This document shows positions 1-8,268 of a stretch of 64,000 nt of DNA, piece by piece; positions within the stretch are counted from its first letter, which is position 1; each line of letters opens with the position of its first letter. Position numbers and translations under genes: made by a program. Source of the stretch: Allokutzneria sp. A3M-2-11 16 (GTDB lineage: Bacteria; Actinomycetota; Actinomycetes; Mycobacteriales; Pseudonocardiaceae); contig NZ_JANAVO010000001.1 of assembly GCF_024213555.1 (NCBI RefSeq), forward strand, positions 62,001 through 126,000. The letters run 5' to 3'. Under the pieces are notes generated by a model. It had not been told where the DNA came from and did no database searches. It saw only the letters and a list, made by a program, of their open reading frames with translations.

Positions 1-237
1 CGGGAGTTCATCTCCAACGTCGTGTTCGGGCCGATCACGCGACGGGTCGGTCCGGACCGCCCGGAGCTGCGCGCCGCGTTGTGCGGCACGCAGATCTCCG
101 GGCTCGGCATGGTCCGCTACGTGATCAAGCTGGAGCCGTTGGCCTCGGCCGACCACGACACCCTGGCTGCGGCGATCGCCCCGAACCTCCAGCGCTACCT
201 CACCGGGGACCTGGGCCCTACTTCCACTCCCACTTGA
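1..237 (+). CDS. TetR-family regulator, C-terminal part (cut by window edge)
   Basis: Reading frame 1 is open from the first base to a TGA at 235-237, so the N-terminal HTH lies outside the window. The visible 78 residues form an amphipathic helical stretch (PELRAALCGTQISGLGMVRYVIKLEPLAS, split here as PELRAALCGTQISG and LGMVRYVIKLEPLAS) followed by a helix resembling LAAAIAPNLQRYLTGD. This matches the C-terminal ligand/dimer domain of a common actinobacterial TetR subgroup, in which the phrase GLGMVRYV is frequent. Its last 20 bases overlap the 3' end of the convergent gene at 218. Ligand and target are unknown. Confidence 0.75.
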   Translation, partial: REFISNVVFGPITRRVGPDRPELRAALCGTQISGLGMVRYVIKLEPLASADHDTLAAAIAPNLQRYLTGDLGPTSTPT

Positions 238-604
238 TGTCGATGTTCCCGCGACTCAGCGGGGCGAGCTCCTTGAATGCCTTTTCGCTCAGGTCGAAGT
301 GGTTCTTGGAGCAGCCGGGGCACTTGTCCTTCACCTTGACGGTAATCGACTTGCCACCGTAAGTGACCTTGAGCTTCTTCTTGCAGATCGGGTCGTTGTT
401 CGGATTGCCCGAGCCGAACCACGAGTCGGACACCGCGACCAGCTTCTGCGTCCTGGCATTGATGGGATCTCCGCAGGCCCCCGTGCCGGAGAGGCTGTAG
501 TAGGTGGCATTCCCGGACTTCGGCGCGGCGAACGCGGGGGCATTGCCGACACCGGCGAACAAGATCGCGCAGACCGCGGCGACAAACGGGGAAGAACGCT
601 TCAT
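218..604 (-). CDS. Secreted double-psi beta-barrel protein, SPI/RlpA-like
   Basis: About 128 residues. An N-terminal signal peptide (MKRSSPFVAAVCAILFAGVG...AFA) precedes a compact domain with GNATYYSLSGTGACGDPI, CKKKLKVTYGGKSITVKV, DKCPGCSKNHFDLSEKAF and a C-terminal KWEWK. The order ATYYS, GACG, KDxCPGC, HxDLS is that of the RlpA-like/expansin barrel, and the length fits the small Streptomyces papain inhibitor (SPI) group, which has the same fold. Four cysteines could make two disulfides. It is probably exported, as a protease inhibitor or wall-associated protein; catalysis is not implied. I took the ATG at 604; an in-frame GTG at 622 would add six residues before the basic signal-peptide start. 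It converges on the TetR fragment with a 20-bp overlap. Confidence 0.75.
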   Translation of the reverse strand: MKRSSPFVAAVCAILFAGVGNAPAFAAPKSGNATYYSLSGTGACGDPINARTQKLVAVSDSWFGSGNPNNDPICKKKLKVTYGGKSITVKVKDKCPGCSKNHFDLSEKAFKELAPLSRGNIDIKWEWK

Positions 605-672
605 GCGGCCCAGTCTCGCCACCGGGCAGAATTTCGCGAGGCCGAATAACCGTTCTTGAATTAAAGAAAAAG

Positions 673-1026
673 CTATTCGGCGGAATCCGAAAGAAGAATG
701 TCCGTGTCGAAACAGGTTCGCGTTCCGGTGTGGCAGGCCGCGCCTTCCTGATCAACGATGAGCAGCACGGTGTCGCCGTCGCAGTCCAGCCGGACCTCGT
801 GCACGTGCTGCGTGTGCCCGGAGGTCTCGCCCTTCACCCAGTACTGCTGCCTGCTGCGCGAGTAGTACGTGGCGCGGCGCGTGGTCAGCGTGCGGTGCAG
901 CGCCTCGTCGTCCATCCACGCCACCATCAGCACCTCACCGGTGCCGCGTTGCTGGGCTACGGCGCTGAACAGGCCGTCGGCGTTGCGCTTCAGCCGCTCG
1001 GCGATCTTCGGGTCGAGTCGGTTCAC
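673..1026 (-). CDS. hisI: Phosphoribosyl-AMP cyclohydrolase HisI
   Basis: 117 residues. It hydrolyses the purine ring of phosphoribosyl-AMP, the third step of histidine synthesis, in the cytosol. Diagnostic stretches are [47 protein letters not shown] and [12 protein letters not shown]; the cysteines in DCDGD and ACHTGTRTC are the zinc/metal ligands of the family. It is the short monofunctional form without a HisE domain. The GTG start at 1026 overlaps the stop of the upstream membrane-protein gene (GTGA), indicating translational coupling. It is the last gene of the hisF-membrane protein-hisI run. Longer upstream extensions of this frame are shadows of the neighbouring gene. Confidence 0.97.
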   Translation of the reverse strand: MNRLDPKIAERLKRNADGLFSAVAQQRGTGEVLMVAWMDDEALHRTLTTRRATYYSRSRQQYWVKGETSGHTQHVHEVRLDCDGDTVLLIVDQEGAACHTGTRTCFDTDILLSDSAE

Positions 1027-1382
1027 CGTCGCTCCAGGAACTTCCGCATCGGGCCGGTGCTCAGCAGCACCACGGCGTAGACCTGTGCCGCGCCGAGGAC
1101 TCCGGAGAGCACGCGGGCCAGGACCGGCCCGTCGCCGAGGACGATCAGCAGGTGCAGCAGCGCCGCGAAGACCGCGACGGCGATCGCACCCGCCCTGGCG
1201 ATGCCGATGCGGGCGAGGATGCTCCCGGCCGCGACAGCGGAGAGCACGAGCAGCACCAGCGGCGTCATGACCACGTCGGCGCCGCCTTCGGCCGTCCAGC
1301 GCACGATCGCGGCGATGAGGAAGACCAGCTGCGCGCCGACCAGGCAGGCCAGCGTCGCCCACAGTTCGACCGGGCGCTTCAC
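1023..1382 (-). CDS. Small membrane protein inside the hisF-hisI operon
   Basis: 119 residues with four predicted membrane helices (about residues 8-28, 38-58, 64-83 and 89-108) and a basic C-terminus (MRKFLERR). No catalytic motif is visible and I do not recognise a named function; such proteins recur between hisF and hisI in actinobacteria. It overlaps the hisF stop by an ATGA and the hisI start by a GTGA, so all three genes are almost certainly translated from one message. Confidence 0.85.
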   Translation of the reverse strand: MKRPVELWATLACLVGAQLVFLIAAIVRWTAEGGADVVMTPLVLLVLSAVAAGSILARIGIARAGAIAVAVFAALLHLLIVLGDGPVLARVLSGVLGAAQVYAVVLLSTGPMRKFLERR

Positions 1383-2152
1383 CGGACCGTCACCCCGGCC
1401 GCGCGCAGACCGTCTTTGACCTCACCGATCCGCAACTGTCCAAAGTGGAACACGCTGGCGGCGAGGACCGCGTTGGCGCCTGCTTCCACCGCGGGCGGGA
1501 AGTGCTCGACCGCGCCCGCTCCGCCGCTGGCGATCAGCGGCACCGTCACGGCGGCGCGCACGAGCCCCAGCAGCTCCAGGTCGAACCCGGCCTTGGTGCC
1601 GTCGGCGTCCATGGAGTTCAACAGGATCTCGCCGACGCCCAGTTCCTGACCGCGCGCGGCCCATTCCACCGCGCAGATCCCGGTGCCGCGCCTGCCGCCG
1701 TGCGTGGTGACCTCGAAGCCGGACGCGGTGGGCTGCACGCCTTCCGGCACGCGGCGCGCGTCCACGGAGAGCACGACGCACTGGGCACCGAACCGCTGGG
1801 ACGCCTCGCGCAGCAGCTCCGGCCGCGCGATGGCCGCCGTGTTCAGGCTGACCTTGTCGGCGCCCGCGCGCAGCAGCTTGTCGACGTCGTCGACCTCGCG
1901 CACGCCGCCGCCGACCGTGAGCGGGATGAACACCTGTTCCGCGGTGCGGCGCACGACGTCGTAGGTGGTCTCCCGGCTCCCGGAGGAGGCCGTGATGTCC
2001 AGGAAGGTCAGCTCGTCCGCGCCCTCGGCGTCGTAGGTCCGCGCCAGCTCCACGGGATCGCCCGCGTCAACGAGGTTGGTGAAGTTGACGCCCTTCACCA
2101 CGCGCCCGTTGTCGACGTCCAGACAGGGGATCACTCGTACCGCAACCGTCAC
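1379..2152 (-). CDS. hisF: Imidazole glycerol phosphate synthase cyclase subunit HisF
   Basis: 257 residues, normal for the family. HisF is a TIM barrel that joins PRFAR and ammonia from HisH into imidazole glycerol phosphate plus AICAR. The N-terminal phosphate-site half [19 protein letters not shown] and the second half [19 protein letters not shown] contain the catalytic aspartates (CLD and MDADG). Phosphate-binding loops GGGVR and ASGGAG are intact. The start is a GTG. Its partner hisH lies about 5.4 kb upstream, separated by a plus-strand insertion at 2328-6838. It is translationally coupled to the next membrane-protein gene. Confidence 0.98.
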   Translation of the reverse strand: MTVAVRVIPCLDVDNGRVVKGVNFTNLVDAGDPVELARTYDAEGADELTFLDITASSGSRETTYDVVRRTAEQVFIPLTVGGGVREVDDVDKLLRAGADKVSLNTAAIARPELLREASQRFGAQCVVLSVDARRVPEGVQPTASGFEVTTHGGRRGTGICAVEWAARGQELGVGEILLNSMDADGTKAGFDLELLGLVRAAVTVPLIASGGAGAVEHFPPAVEAGANAVLAASVFHFGQLRIGEVKDGLRAAGVTVR

Positions 2153-2327
2153 GCCAAGAGCCTACGGTGCTCCCCGGCCCCGCTCCGCCGTGGACGGCCC
2201 GCCCGCCGCCACGTGAGACAAACTCCCCCCATTCACCCGTCAGAGCACCCCTGAGCTGGCCTTTCCCGGCCCTCCGAGCCACGATTGTGATGGGGTGCCC
2301 CCTGGGAGGGCGGGGGCCGGAATGAGG

Positions 2328-2376
2328 GCGTCAACGCGGGGTTGACGCTTCGCGGATCGTCAACCTACAGTTGACG
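2328..2376 (+). promoter_or_regulatory. Two palindromes over a leaderless promoter of the HTH-Clp_N gene
   Basis: Palindrome 1 is GCGTCAAC, five bases, GTTGACGC (2328-2348). Palindrome 2 is CGTCAAC, five bases, GTTGACG (2358-2376). Their centres are 29 bp apart. A -35 TTGACG (2342-2347) and a -10 TACAGT (2366-2371) are separated by 18 bp and lie inside the two palindromes. The ATG is at 2378, six bases after the -10, so the transcript is probably leaderless. A protein bound to both sites would cover the whole core promoter. The obvious candidate is the HTH protein encoded immediately downstream (autorepression); that is inference. Confidence 0.75.
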
Positions 2377-2377
2377 C

Positions 2378-3094
2378 ATGACACCGGCACCGGCTCGACT
2401 CGACGACCTGATCACCTACGTGAAGACCCAGTACCCGGACGGCTCGCCACTGGACCACCTCAGCGTGGCGGTGCTGACCGGCGAACGCCTCGGCGAGCTC
2501 GCCGACCACCTGATCGGCCACTTCGTGGACCAGGCCCGCCGCGGCGGCGCGTCCTGGACGGAGATCGGCCAGAGCATGGGCGTGACCAAGCAGGCGGCGC
2601 AGAAGCGCTTCGTGCCCAAGGACATGGACAAGATGACCATGGACAGCTTCGCCCGCTACACCGACGACGCCCGCAAGGTCCTGGTGCACGCCCAGGAGGA
2701 GGCGAAGGCCGCGGGCAACCCGGAGATCGGCACCGAGCACATCCTGCTCGGCCTGCTGCACGCGCCGGGTGCGCTGGCCGCACGGGCGCTGGCCGCCGAG
2801 GGCGCGAGCGAACAGGCCGTCCGCGCGGCGGTGCGGCTGGTCCTCTCCCCGGCGCAACAGGACATCCCCGAGCAGATCCCGTTCACCGGCAGCGCCAAGA
2901 AGGTCATCCAGCTGACGTTGCGGGAGTCCTTGCGGCACAACAGCAAGCACATCGGCACCGAGCACCTGCTGCTGGCGCTGCTGCGCGAGGAGGCGGGCGC
3001 CGGCGCGAAGGTCATCGCGGACCTCGGCCTCTCGCGCAAGGCGATCGAGACCCGTATCCACGCCGAACTGAAAGAAATGCAGGGCAAGGCATAG
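2378..3094 (+). CDS. HTH regulator fused to a double Clp N-terminal domain
   Basis: 238 residues. Residues about 58-80 (ASWTEIGQSMGVTKQAAQKRF) read as a helix-turn-helix, preceded by a helical region (LSVAVLTGERLGELADHLIGHF). Residues about 90-232 contain two Clp_N repeats: FARYTDDARKVLVHAQEEA...IGTEHILLGLL and FTGSAKKVIQLTLRESL...IGTEHLLLALL, as in the substrate-binding N-domain of ClpC/ClpA. There is no AAA+ module, so it cannot be an unfoldase. In ClpC these domains bind adaptors and, in some bacteria, phosphoarginine. The simplest model is a transcription factor that senses unfolded or marked protein, or ClpC occupancy, through Clp_N and controls its own promoter. Such proteins are often annotated only as Clp protease N-terminal domain proteins. 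It lies just ahead of the FAD/CqsA-like/P450 cluster on the same strand. Confidence 0.85.
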   Translation: MTPAPARLDDLITYVKTQYPDGSPLDHLSVAVLTGERLGELADHLIGHFVDQARRGGASWTEIGQSMGVTKQAAQKRFVPKDMDKMTMDSFARYTDDARKVLVHAQEEAKAAGNPEIGTEHILLGLLHAPGALAARALAAEGASEQAVRAAVRLVLSPAQQDIPEQIPFTGSAKKVIQLTLRESLRHNSKHIGTEHLLLALLREEAGAGAKVIADLGLSRKAIETRIHAELKEMQGKA

Positions 3095-3187
3095 CTGAAC
3101 GGTCGAACATGCCCGCGGGTCGGCCTGACCTCCGCCAAGAGGGCGAATTCCAGCGGAAAAACCAGCGGTACCAACGGATTCGCCCCC

Positions 3188-3217
3188 TTGGCAGCAAGTC
3201 TCCCGCACGGTTTATTC
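3188..3217 (+). promoter_or_regulatory. Putative promoter of the FAD/CqsA-like/P450 cluster
   Basis: TTGGCA (3188-3193) and TTATTC (3212-3217) are spaced by 18 bp, and the ATG of the FAD gene at 3225 lies seven bases after the -10. No Shine-Dalgarno sequence precedes that ATG, which fits a leaderless mRNA. It suggests the cluster has its own promoter separate from the HTH-Clp_N gene. Prediction from sequence only. Confidence 0.5.
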
Positions 3218-3224
3218 ATCTGTC

Positions 3225-4430
3225 ATGTTCGACGCGATTGTGGTGGGAGCACGCTGCGCCGGCTCACCGACGGCCATGCTGTTGGCACGTAAAGGCCACC
3301 GAGTCCTCGTGGTGGACCGTGCCAACTTTCCGAGCGATGTCCCGTCGACGCACTTCGTCTGGCCGCACGGGCTCTCGTACCTGAATCGCTGGGGACTGCT
3401 GAAGCAGGTACTGGCGACAACCCCCTCGCACACCGTTCTCAACGTGGTCCAGGACGGCATCGAACTGTCCGGGACCGTGCCGCTGCATCTGCTGCGCGAG
3501 CACTTCCGCGAACTCCACGGAGACGACTCGGGAGTGGTGCAGCGTTACGCCTCGGTGCGCCGTCGCGTGCTCGACAAGATTCTGCTGGACGCTGCGGCGG
3601 ATGCCGGAGCACAGGTGCGTACGGGATTCGTCGTCGAAGAACTGATCCAGGACAAGGGCCGAGTCGTCGGCATTCGCGGCAAAACGCAAGACGGCCGGTC
3701 GGTCGAGGAGCGCGCCCGGGTCGTCGTCGGCGCCGACGGACGCAACTCCTCCGTCGCCCGCGCCCTTGGACTGCGCAAGCACGATGTGCGCCACAAGTGC
3801 ACATTCGCCTACTGGGGCTATTACTCCGGTTTCACCCTCCCAAGCGCTTACATGTACCAGCGCGGGCGACTCGGGGTGGCGGCCGCGCCCACGAACTTCG
3901 GCCAGAACATGCTGCTGGTGTGGGGTCCCCGGGAACTGGCCGAAGAGTTTCGCGTCGACCTGGCAGGCAACTTCGAGCAGGCGCTGGACCTCGTCAGCCC
4001 GGAGTTGGGCAAACGCGTTCGCGCGCAAGGGAAACGGGAAGGGCGCCTGTTCGCCACGCTGGACCAGTCCGCGTATCTACGGCCGCTTTTCGGCCAGGGA
4101 TGGGTGCTTGCCGGCGATGCGCAGTGCTTCAAGGACCAATGCACCGCGATCGGGATGACCCACGCCTTCCGCGACGCGGAGCTGCTGGCCGCCGGGTTGG
4201 ACGACTGGCTTTCCGGTGACAGCGCGTTCGACGTGGCGCTCAAGCACTACGAGAGTTGTCTCCGGGGCCCGGCCGCGACCGCGTACTACGACTACGTCTG
4301 CGCGCAGGCCGAAATGCGCGCGCTCGATCACGACGAGCTCCAGTTCCTTTCCGGTCTCCGCGACGACCAGCAGCAGACCGACCACTTCATCGCGATGCAC
4401 GGCGGTATCGCGATTCATTCCACGCGCTGA
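3225..4430 (+). CDS. FAD-dependent oxidoreductase of the geranylgeranyl-reductase/monooxygenase type
   Basis: 401 residues. The N-terminal Rossmann motif is DAIVVGARCAGSPTAML with an acidic VVDRANF strand end; the mid-protein FAD motif is VVGADGRNSSVARALG (about 168-184) and the second FAD/ribityl motif is GWVLAGDAQCFKDQCTAIG (about 299-318). This is the group-A flavin oxidoreductase fold shared by aromatic hydroxylases, halogenases and geranylgeranyl reductases. I see no halogenase WxWxIP motif, so hydroxylation, oxidation or reduction is more likely. It is the first gene of a three-gene unit: the CqsA-like synthase starts 15 bp after its stop and the P450 follows directly. The substrate is presumably the product of that synthase; this is inference. 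Confidence 0.85.
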   Translation: MFDAIVVGARCAGSPTAMLLARKGHRVLVVDRANFPSDVPSTHFVWPHGLSYLNRWGLLKQVLATTPSHTVLNVVQDGIELSGTVPLHLLREHFRELHGDDSGVVQRYASVRRRVLDKILLDAAADAGAQVRTGFVVEELIQDKGRVVGIRGKTQDGRSVEERARVVVGADGRNSSVARALGLRKHDVRHKCTFAYWGYYSGFTLPSAYMYQRGRLGVAAAPTNFGQNMLLVWGPRELAEEFRVDLAGNFEQALDLVSPELGKRVRAQGKREGRLFATLDQSAYLRPLFGQGWVLAGDAQCFKDQCTAIGMTHAFRDAELLAAGLDDWLSGDSAFDVALKHYESCLRGPAATAYYDYVCAQAEMRALDHDELQFLSGLRDDQQQTDHFIAMHGGIAIHSTR

Positions 4431-4445
4431 CGAAACGGACTCGAC

Positions 4446-5585
4446 ATGATGGACGCGGCGGTCCGACTCCGGGCCGATGAGTTCTACCGCACCAACTACC
4501 TCGGCGAGGACGACGGGCGCGGCCTCTTCGGGCACGTGCCGCTCGGCCCGGACGCGATCCTGTTGCACAGCAACGACTACCTGGACATCGGACGGCACCC
4601 GCGGATCGTCGAGGCCCAGATTGCCTCGCTGCGGGAGGTCGGCAGCGGCGCGCTGATGTCCGGCGTGTACCTGCAGGACGACGATCCGCAACCGGTGCTG
4701 CAACGGAGGCTCGCCCAGCACGTCGGCGCCGAGAGCGTGCTGCTGTGCCAGAGCGGCTGGGCGGCCAACACCGACCTCCTCCAGGCGATCGCGCGCCCGG
4801 GAGACACCGTCTTCGTCGATTCCAAGGCGCACCAGTCGCTTCGGGAGGGCGTCCGGATCGCCGGTGCCACGCCGGTCAAGTGGCGGCACAACACACCGGA
4901 GCACCTGGACCGCCGCATCCGGTCGAAGGGGCCGGGCATCATCGTCGTCGACTCGATCTACAGCCTCAACGGCACCATCTGCCCGTTGGCCGACATCGTG
5001 GCTGTCGCGCGGGAGCACGGTTGCGTGTTGGTCGTGGACGAGTCGCACTCGCTCGGCGTGTACGGCCCGGACGGTGGCGGCCTCGTGCACCAGCTCGGGC
5101 TGGCCGGGGAGGTCGACTTCGTCACCGCGAGCCTGTCCAAGGCGTTCGTCACCCGGGCCGGGCTGATCGCCTGCGCGAACAGGTTCACCGACTACATCCG
5201 CTACACGGGTCCGCAGGCGATCTTCTCCTCGGCGCTGCTGCCGCACGACCTGGCCGGGCTGTCCGCGGTACTCGACGTGGTCTCCTCGGAGGAGGAGCGG
5301 CGGCTGCGCCTGCACAAGGTGGCCGAGCGCGTCCGCGGCACCCTGCTCGCCGCGGGCGTCGACATCAACGGCAGCCAGGCGCAGATCATCTCGCTGGTGG
5401 CGGGCGAGGAGCTCCAGGCGATGCGGCTGCGCGACGAACTGGACCACCTCGGCGTGCACGGTTCGATCTTCATCCCGCCCGCGACCAGCGAGGGCGGCTC
5501 GCTGCTCCGGCTGTCCCTGCACGCGGGCCTCGGCGACGCCGACGTCGACCGGATCACCTCCGCGGTCCTGGCGACGGTGTCGTGA
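4446..5585 (+). CDS. CqsA-like alpha-oxoamine synthase (PLP)
   Basis: 379 residues, fold type I PLP enzyme of the alpha-oxoamine synthase family (BioF, KBL, ALAS, SPT, CqsA). The Schiff-base lysine is K232 in TASLSKAF; the cofactor-binding VDESHSLG motif holds D198 and H201; H129 lies in KAHQSLREG. Resemblance is strongest to the Vibrio autoinducer synthase CqsA: HSNDYL, LLCQSGWAAN, GPGIIVVDSIYS, GCVLVVDESHSLG, VDFVTASLSKAF and IFSSALLPHDLAGL are CqsA-type phrases, and CqsA is also about 389 residues. CqsA condenses an acyl-CoA with S-adenosylmethionine to give an alpha-aminoketone signal. It is not the missing bioF: the biotin genes lie 37 kb away and the CqsA signature differs. An in-frame ATG one codon downstream could also serve as start. 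The P450 start overlaps its stop (TGATG). Confidence 0.88.
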   Translation: MMDAAVRLRADEFYRTNYLGEDDGRGLFGHVPLGPDAILLHSNDYLDIGRHPRIVEAQIASLREVGSGALMSGVYLQDDDPQPVLQRRLAQHVGAESVLLCQSGWAANTDLLQAIARPGDTVFVDSKAHQSLREGVRIAGATPVKWRHNTPEHLDRRIRSKGPGIIVVDSIYSLNGTICPLADIVAVAREHGCVLVVDESHSLGVYGPDGGGLVHQLGLAGEVDFVTASLSKAFVTRAGLIACANRFTDYIRYTGPQAIFSSALLPHDLAGLSAVLDVVSSEEERRLRLHKVAERVRGTLLAAGVDINGSQAQIISLVAGEELQAMRLRDELDHLGVHGSIFIPPATSEGGSLLRLSLHAGLGDADVDRITSAVLATVS

Positions 5586-6838
5586 TGGAACCGTGGAAGG
5601 CGCTGCGGCTCGGCGCCGCCAGGACGATGCTCCGGGCGGTGGCGCTCACCGGTGATCCGGTCGCGCGACTGCTCGGCACCCGCAGGCTGGCGGACCCCTT
5701 CCCCGAACTGGAGCGGCTGCGCACCGCCGGTCCGGTGGTGCGCAGCCCGGCGGGCGTGTACGCGACCGCCTCGCACCGGCTGTGCGCCGCGATCCTGCGC
5801 TCGCCGAGCTTCCGGATGCTGCCCGACGGGAAGCTCGCCGGGGTCGACTGGACGCGCGGGCCCGAGGACCACCTGGACATCGCCCATCCGATCGACCACT
5901 CGCTGCTCTCGCTCAACGCTCCCGAGCACGGCCTGCTGCGCAAGCACGTCGCGGCGTCGTTCACCCCGCGCGCGGTGCGGAAACGGTTGGCGGGCATCGA
6001 AAAGGTGGTCGCCGAGTTCCTGGACGCCGCCGAGGTGCGCGGCGAGTTCGACGTGATCCAGGACTTCGCCGTGCGGGTTCCGGTGCGGGTGATCTGCGAG
6101 ATGCTCGGCATCCCCGACTCCGAGCACGAGCGCTTCATCCGGTGGGGGCGCACCATCGGCGACACCATCGAGGGCGTGCGCACCATGGGCGAACGCCGCC
6201 AGGTCCGCGACAACATGATCGACATGGGGCGGTTCTTCGACGAGCTGATCGCGGTCCGCCGCCAGGCGCTCGGCGAGGACGTGCTCAGCGACCTGCTGCG
6301 CGGCTCGCTCGGCAGGCGGGAGGTGATCGCCACCGCCGGTCTTGTGCTGGGCGCGGGGTTCGAGACCACCGTCAACGTCATCGGCAACGGCGTGCTCGCG
6401 CTGCTGGCCCACCCCGAGCACAAGCGCACCCTCGTCGAGCGCCCCGGGTTCGCCGCCGACGTGGTCGAGGAAGTGTTGCGGTGGAACGGACCCATCCAGC
6501 TGACCGCCCGCGCGCCCGAGATCGACGTCGCCGTCGAAGGTGTCGAGATCCCCGCGGGCAGCACGATGGCGCTGATGCTCGCCGGAGCCAACCGCGATCC
6601 TGAGGTCTTCGCCGCCCCGGAGGTCTTCGACCCCTACCGCCCGAACAACCGGGAACACCTCGGATTCGGCGCGGGAGCGCACTACTGCCTCGGCGCGGGG
6701 CTCGGCCGGATCGAGATCGAGGTCGCGCTGCGCGAGCTGTTCACCCGTTTCCCCGGCCTGCGCCTCAACGGTCCGTTGGTGCGCAACACCTCCCGCGCCA
6801 TTCACGGCATGAGCAGCATTCCCGTCGCCGTCTCCTAG
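5585..6838 (+). CDS. Cytochrome P450, third gene of the CqsA-like cluster
   Basis: 417 residues, soluble class I bacterial P450. The heme motif is [18 protein letters not shown] with ligand C368; the I-helix carries GAGFETT (E260, T261), the acid/alcohol pair for oxygen activation; the K-helix ExxR is EEVLR (E296, R299). No membrane anchor is present. The ATG shares one base with the stop of the CqsA-like gene, so the two are translationally coupled; an in-frame GTG immediately upstream is an alternative. The likely role is to oxidise the aminoketone or its derivative, with the electron donor encoded elsewhere. Its last four bases overlap the 3' end of the convergent hisA. Confidence 0.93.
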   Translation: MEPWKALRLGAARTMLRAVALTGDPVARLLGTRRLADPFPELERLRTAGPVVRSPAGVYATASHRLCAAILRSPSFRMLPDGKLAGVDWTRGPEDHLDIAHPIDHSLLSLNAPEHGLLRKHVAASFTPRAVRKRLAGIEKVVAEFLDAAEVRGEFDVIQDFAVRVPVRVICEMLGIPDSEHERFIRWGRTIGDTIEGVRTMGERRQVRDNMIDMGRFFDELIAVRRQALGEDVLSDLLRGSLGRREVIATAGLVLGAGFETTVNVIGNGVLALLAHPEHKRTLVERPGFAADVVEEVLRWNGPIQLTARAPEIDVAVEGVEIPAGSTMALMLAGANRDPEVFAAPEVFDPYRPNNREHLGFGAGAHYCLGAGLGRIEIEVALRELFTRFPGLRLNGPLVRNTSRAIHGMSSIPVAVS

Positions 6839-7566
6839 CGCACGGCCGCAAGTGCCTCGGGGAGCGTGAAAGCCTTGGCGTAGAGCGCCTTCCCGATGAT
6901 GGCGCCTTCGAGGCCGAGCGGGGCGAGCTCGGCCAGCGCGCGCAGATCGTCCACACTGGACACGCCGCCGGAGGCGATCACCGGCTTGTCCGTGCGGGCA
7001 CAGATCTCGCGCAGCAGCTCCACGTTCGGGCCCTGGAGCGTGCCGTCCTTGGAGACGTCGGTGACCACGTAACGGGAACAGCCGTCCCGCTCAAGGCGCT
7101 CCAGCACCTCCCACAGGTCGCCACCGTCCGAGGTCCACCCGCGCCCCTTGAGCCGGTGGCCTTCCTCGGTGATCCGCACGTCCAGTCCCACGGCGACCTG
7201 TTCCCCGTGCGCCGCAAGGACTTTCGCGCACCACTCGGGGTTCTCCAGCGCTGCCGTGCCCAGGTTCACCCGCGCGCAGCCCGTGCCGAGGGCGGCGGCC
7301 AGCGAGGCGTCGTCGCGGATACCGCCGGACAGCTCGACCTTCACGTCCAGCTCGGTGATCATCGCGGCGAGCAGCGCCCGGTTGTCCCCGCGCCCGAAGG
7401 CCGCGTCCAGGTCGACCAGGTGGATCCACTCGGCGCCGCCGTCCTGCCAGGCCAGCGCCGACTCCAGCGGGGTGCCGTATGCGGTCTCGGTGCCCGCCTC
7501 GCCCTGGGTGAGCCGGACGGCCTTGCCCTCGACGACGTCGACGGCCGGGAACAGCGTGAAAGTCAC
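6835..7566 (-). CDS. priA: Phosphoribosyl isomerase, HisA/PriA type
   Basis: 243 residues, TIM barrel. It isomerises ProFAR to PRFAR in histidine synthesis; in most actinobacteria this protein (PriA) also does the TrpF reaction of tryptophan synthesis. Landmarks are [58 protein letters not shown] and VIASGGVSS, giving both phosphate loops and the two catalytic aspartates (AVD near the N-terminus and TDVSKDG). PriA bifunctionality is inferred from lineage and was not proved here. GTG start, 14 bp after the hisH stop. Confidence 0.96.
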   Translation of the reverse strand: MTFTLFPAVDVVEGKAVRLTQGEAGTETAYGTPLESALAWQDGGAEWIHLVDLDAAFGRGDNRALLAAMITELDVKVELSGGIRDDASLAAALGTGCARVNLGTAALENPEWCAKVLAAHGEQVAVGLDVRITEEGHRLKGRGWTSDGGDLWEVLERLERDGCSRYVVTDVSKDGTLQGPNVELLREICARTDKPVIASGGVSSVDDLRALAELAPLGLEGAIIGKALYAKAFTLPEALAAVR

Positions 7567-7580
7567 GGGATTACCTTCTG

Positions 7581-8210
7581 CTAGAGCGTGTTCAGCCAGT
7601 TGCGCAGGATGTGCGCACCGGCGTCGCCGGACTTCTCCGGGTGGAACTGGGTGGCCCAGAGCGGCCCGTTCTCCACCGCGGCGACGAAGTCCTCACCGTG
7701 GTGGGCCCAGGTCACCAGCGGCGGGGCGAAGGGGCCGTCCGCCTCAAGCTCCCACTTGCGCACCCCGAACGAGTGCACGAAGTAGAACCGGGCGTCCTCG
7801 TCGAGCCCGGCGAAGAACTGGCTGTTCGACGGGGCGCGAACGGTGTTCCACCCCATGTGCGGCAGGACGTCTGCGTGCAGCCGCTCGACCGTGCCCGGCC
7901 ATTCGCCGCAGCCCTCGTCGGTGACCCCGTGCTCGACGCCGCGCTCGAACAGCGCCTGCATCCCCACGCAGATCCCGAGGACCGGGCGCCCGCCTGCCAG
8001 CCGTTCGCCGATGATGCGCGGGCCCCGCACCGAACGCAGCCCCGCCATGCACGCGCCGAAGGCGCCGACCCCGGGAACCACCAGCCCGTCCGCCGCGAGC
8101 GCGGCACGATGGTCGGCGGTCACCTCGACGTCGGCACCGACGCGGCGCAGGGCGCGTTCGGCGGAGCGGAGGTTGCCGGAGCCATAGTCGAGCACGACGA
8201 CGCGGGACAC
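7581..8210 (-). CDS. hisH: Imidazole glycerol phosphate synthase glutaminase subunit HisH
   Basis: 209 residues, class I glutamine amidotransferase. It supplies ammonia to HisF. The catalytic triad is visible: the nucleophile elbow [11 protein letters not shown] (Cys) and QFHPEKS (His and Glu). The N-terminal [22 protein letters not shown] is typical of HisH. GTG start; a TAGCCT sequence six bases upstream (8217-8222 on the opposite strand) could be a -10 of a leaderless promoter. Otherwise it could be read through from the transketolase genes, whose end lies 58 bp upstream with no obvious terminator between. Confidence 0.97.
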   Translation of the reverse strand: MSRVVVLDYGSGNLRSAERALRRVGADVEVTADHRAALAADGLVVPGVGAFGACMAGLRSVRGPRIIGERLAGGRPVLGICVGMQALFERGVEHGVTDEGCGEWPGTVERLHADVLPHMGWNTVRAPSNSQFFAGLDEDARFYFVHSFGVRKWELEADGPFAPPLVTWAHHGEDFVAAVENGPLWATQFHPEKSGDAGAHILRNWLNTL

Positions 8211-8268
8211 GTCACCAGGCTAGTCGGCACCCCCGCCCACCCGCGAACCCGTTCCCGGGCGGAGTGGC

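Noticed and set aside
2360-3208. Long minus-strand frames opposite the HTH-Clp_N gene, and similar long frames opposite most genes
   Set aside because: High-GC DNA gives long open frames on the opposite strand; these have arginine/histidine-rich composition and no motifs.
4446-5585. The alpha-oxoamine synthase as the missing bioF of the biotin pathway
   Set aside because: Its motifs are CqsA-type, it is coupled to a P450 and FAD enzyme, and it lies 37 kb from bioA-bioD-bioB. BioF is simply not in the window.
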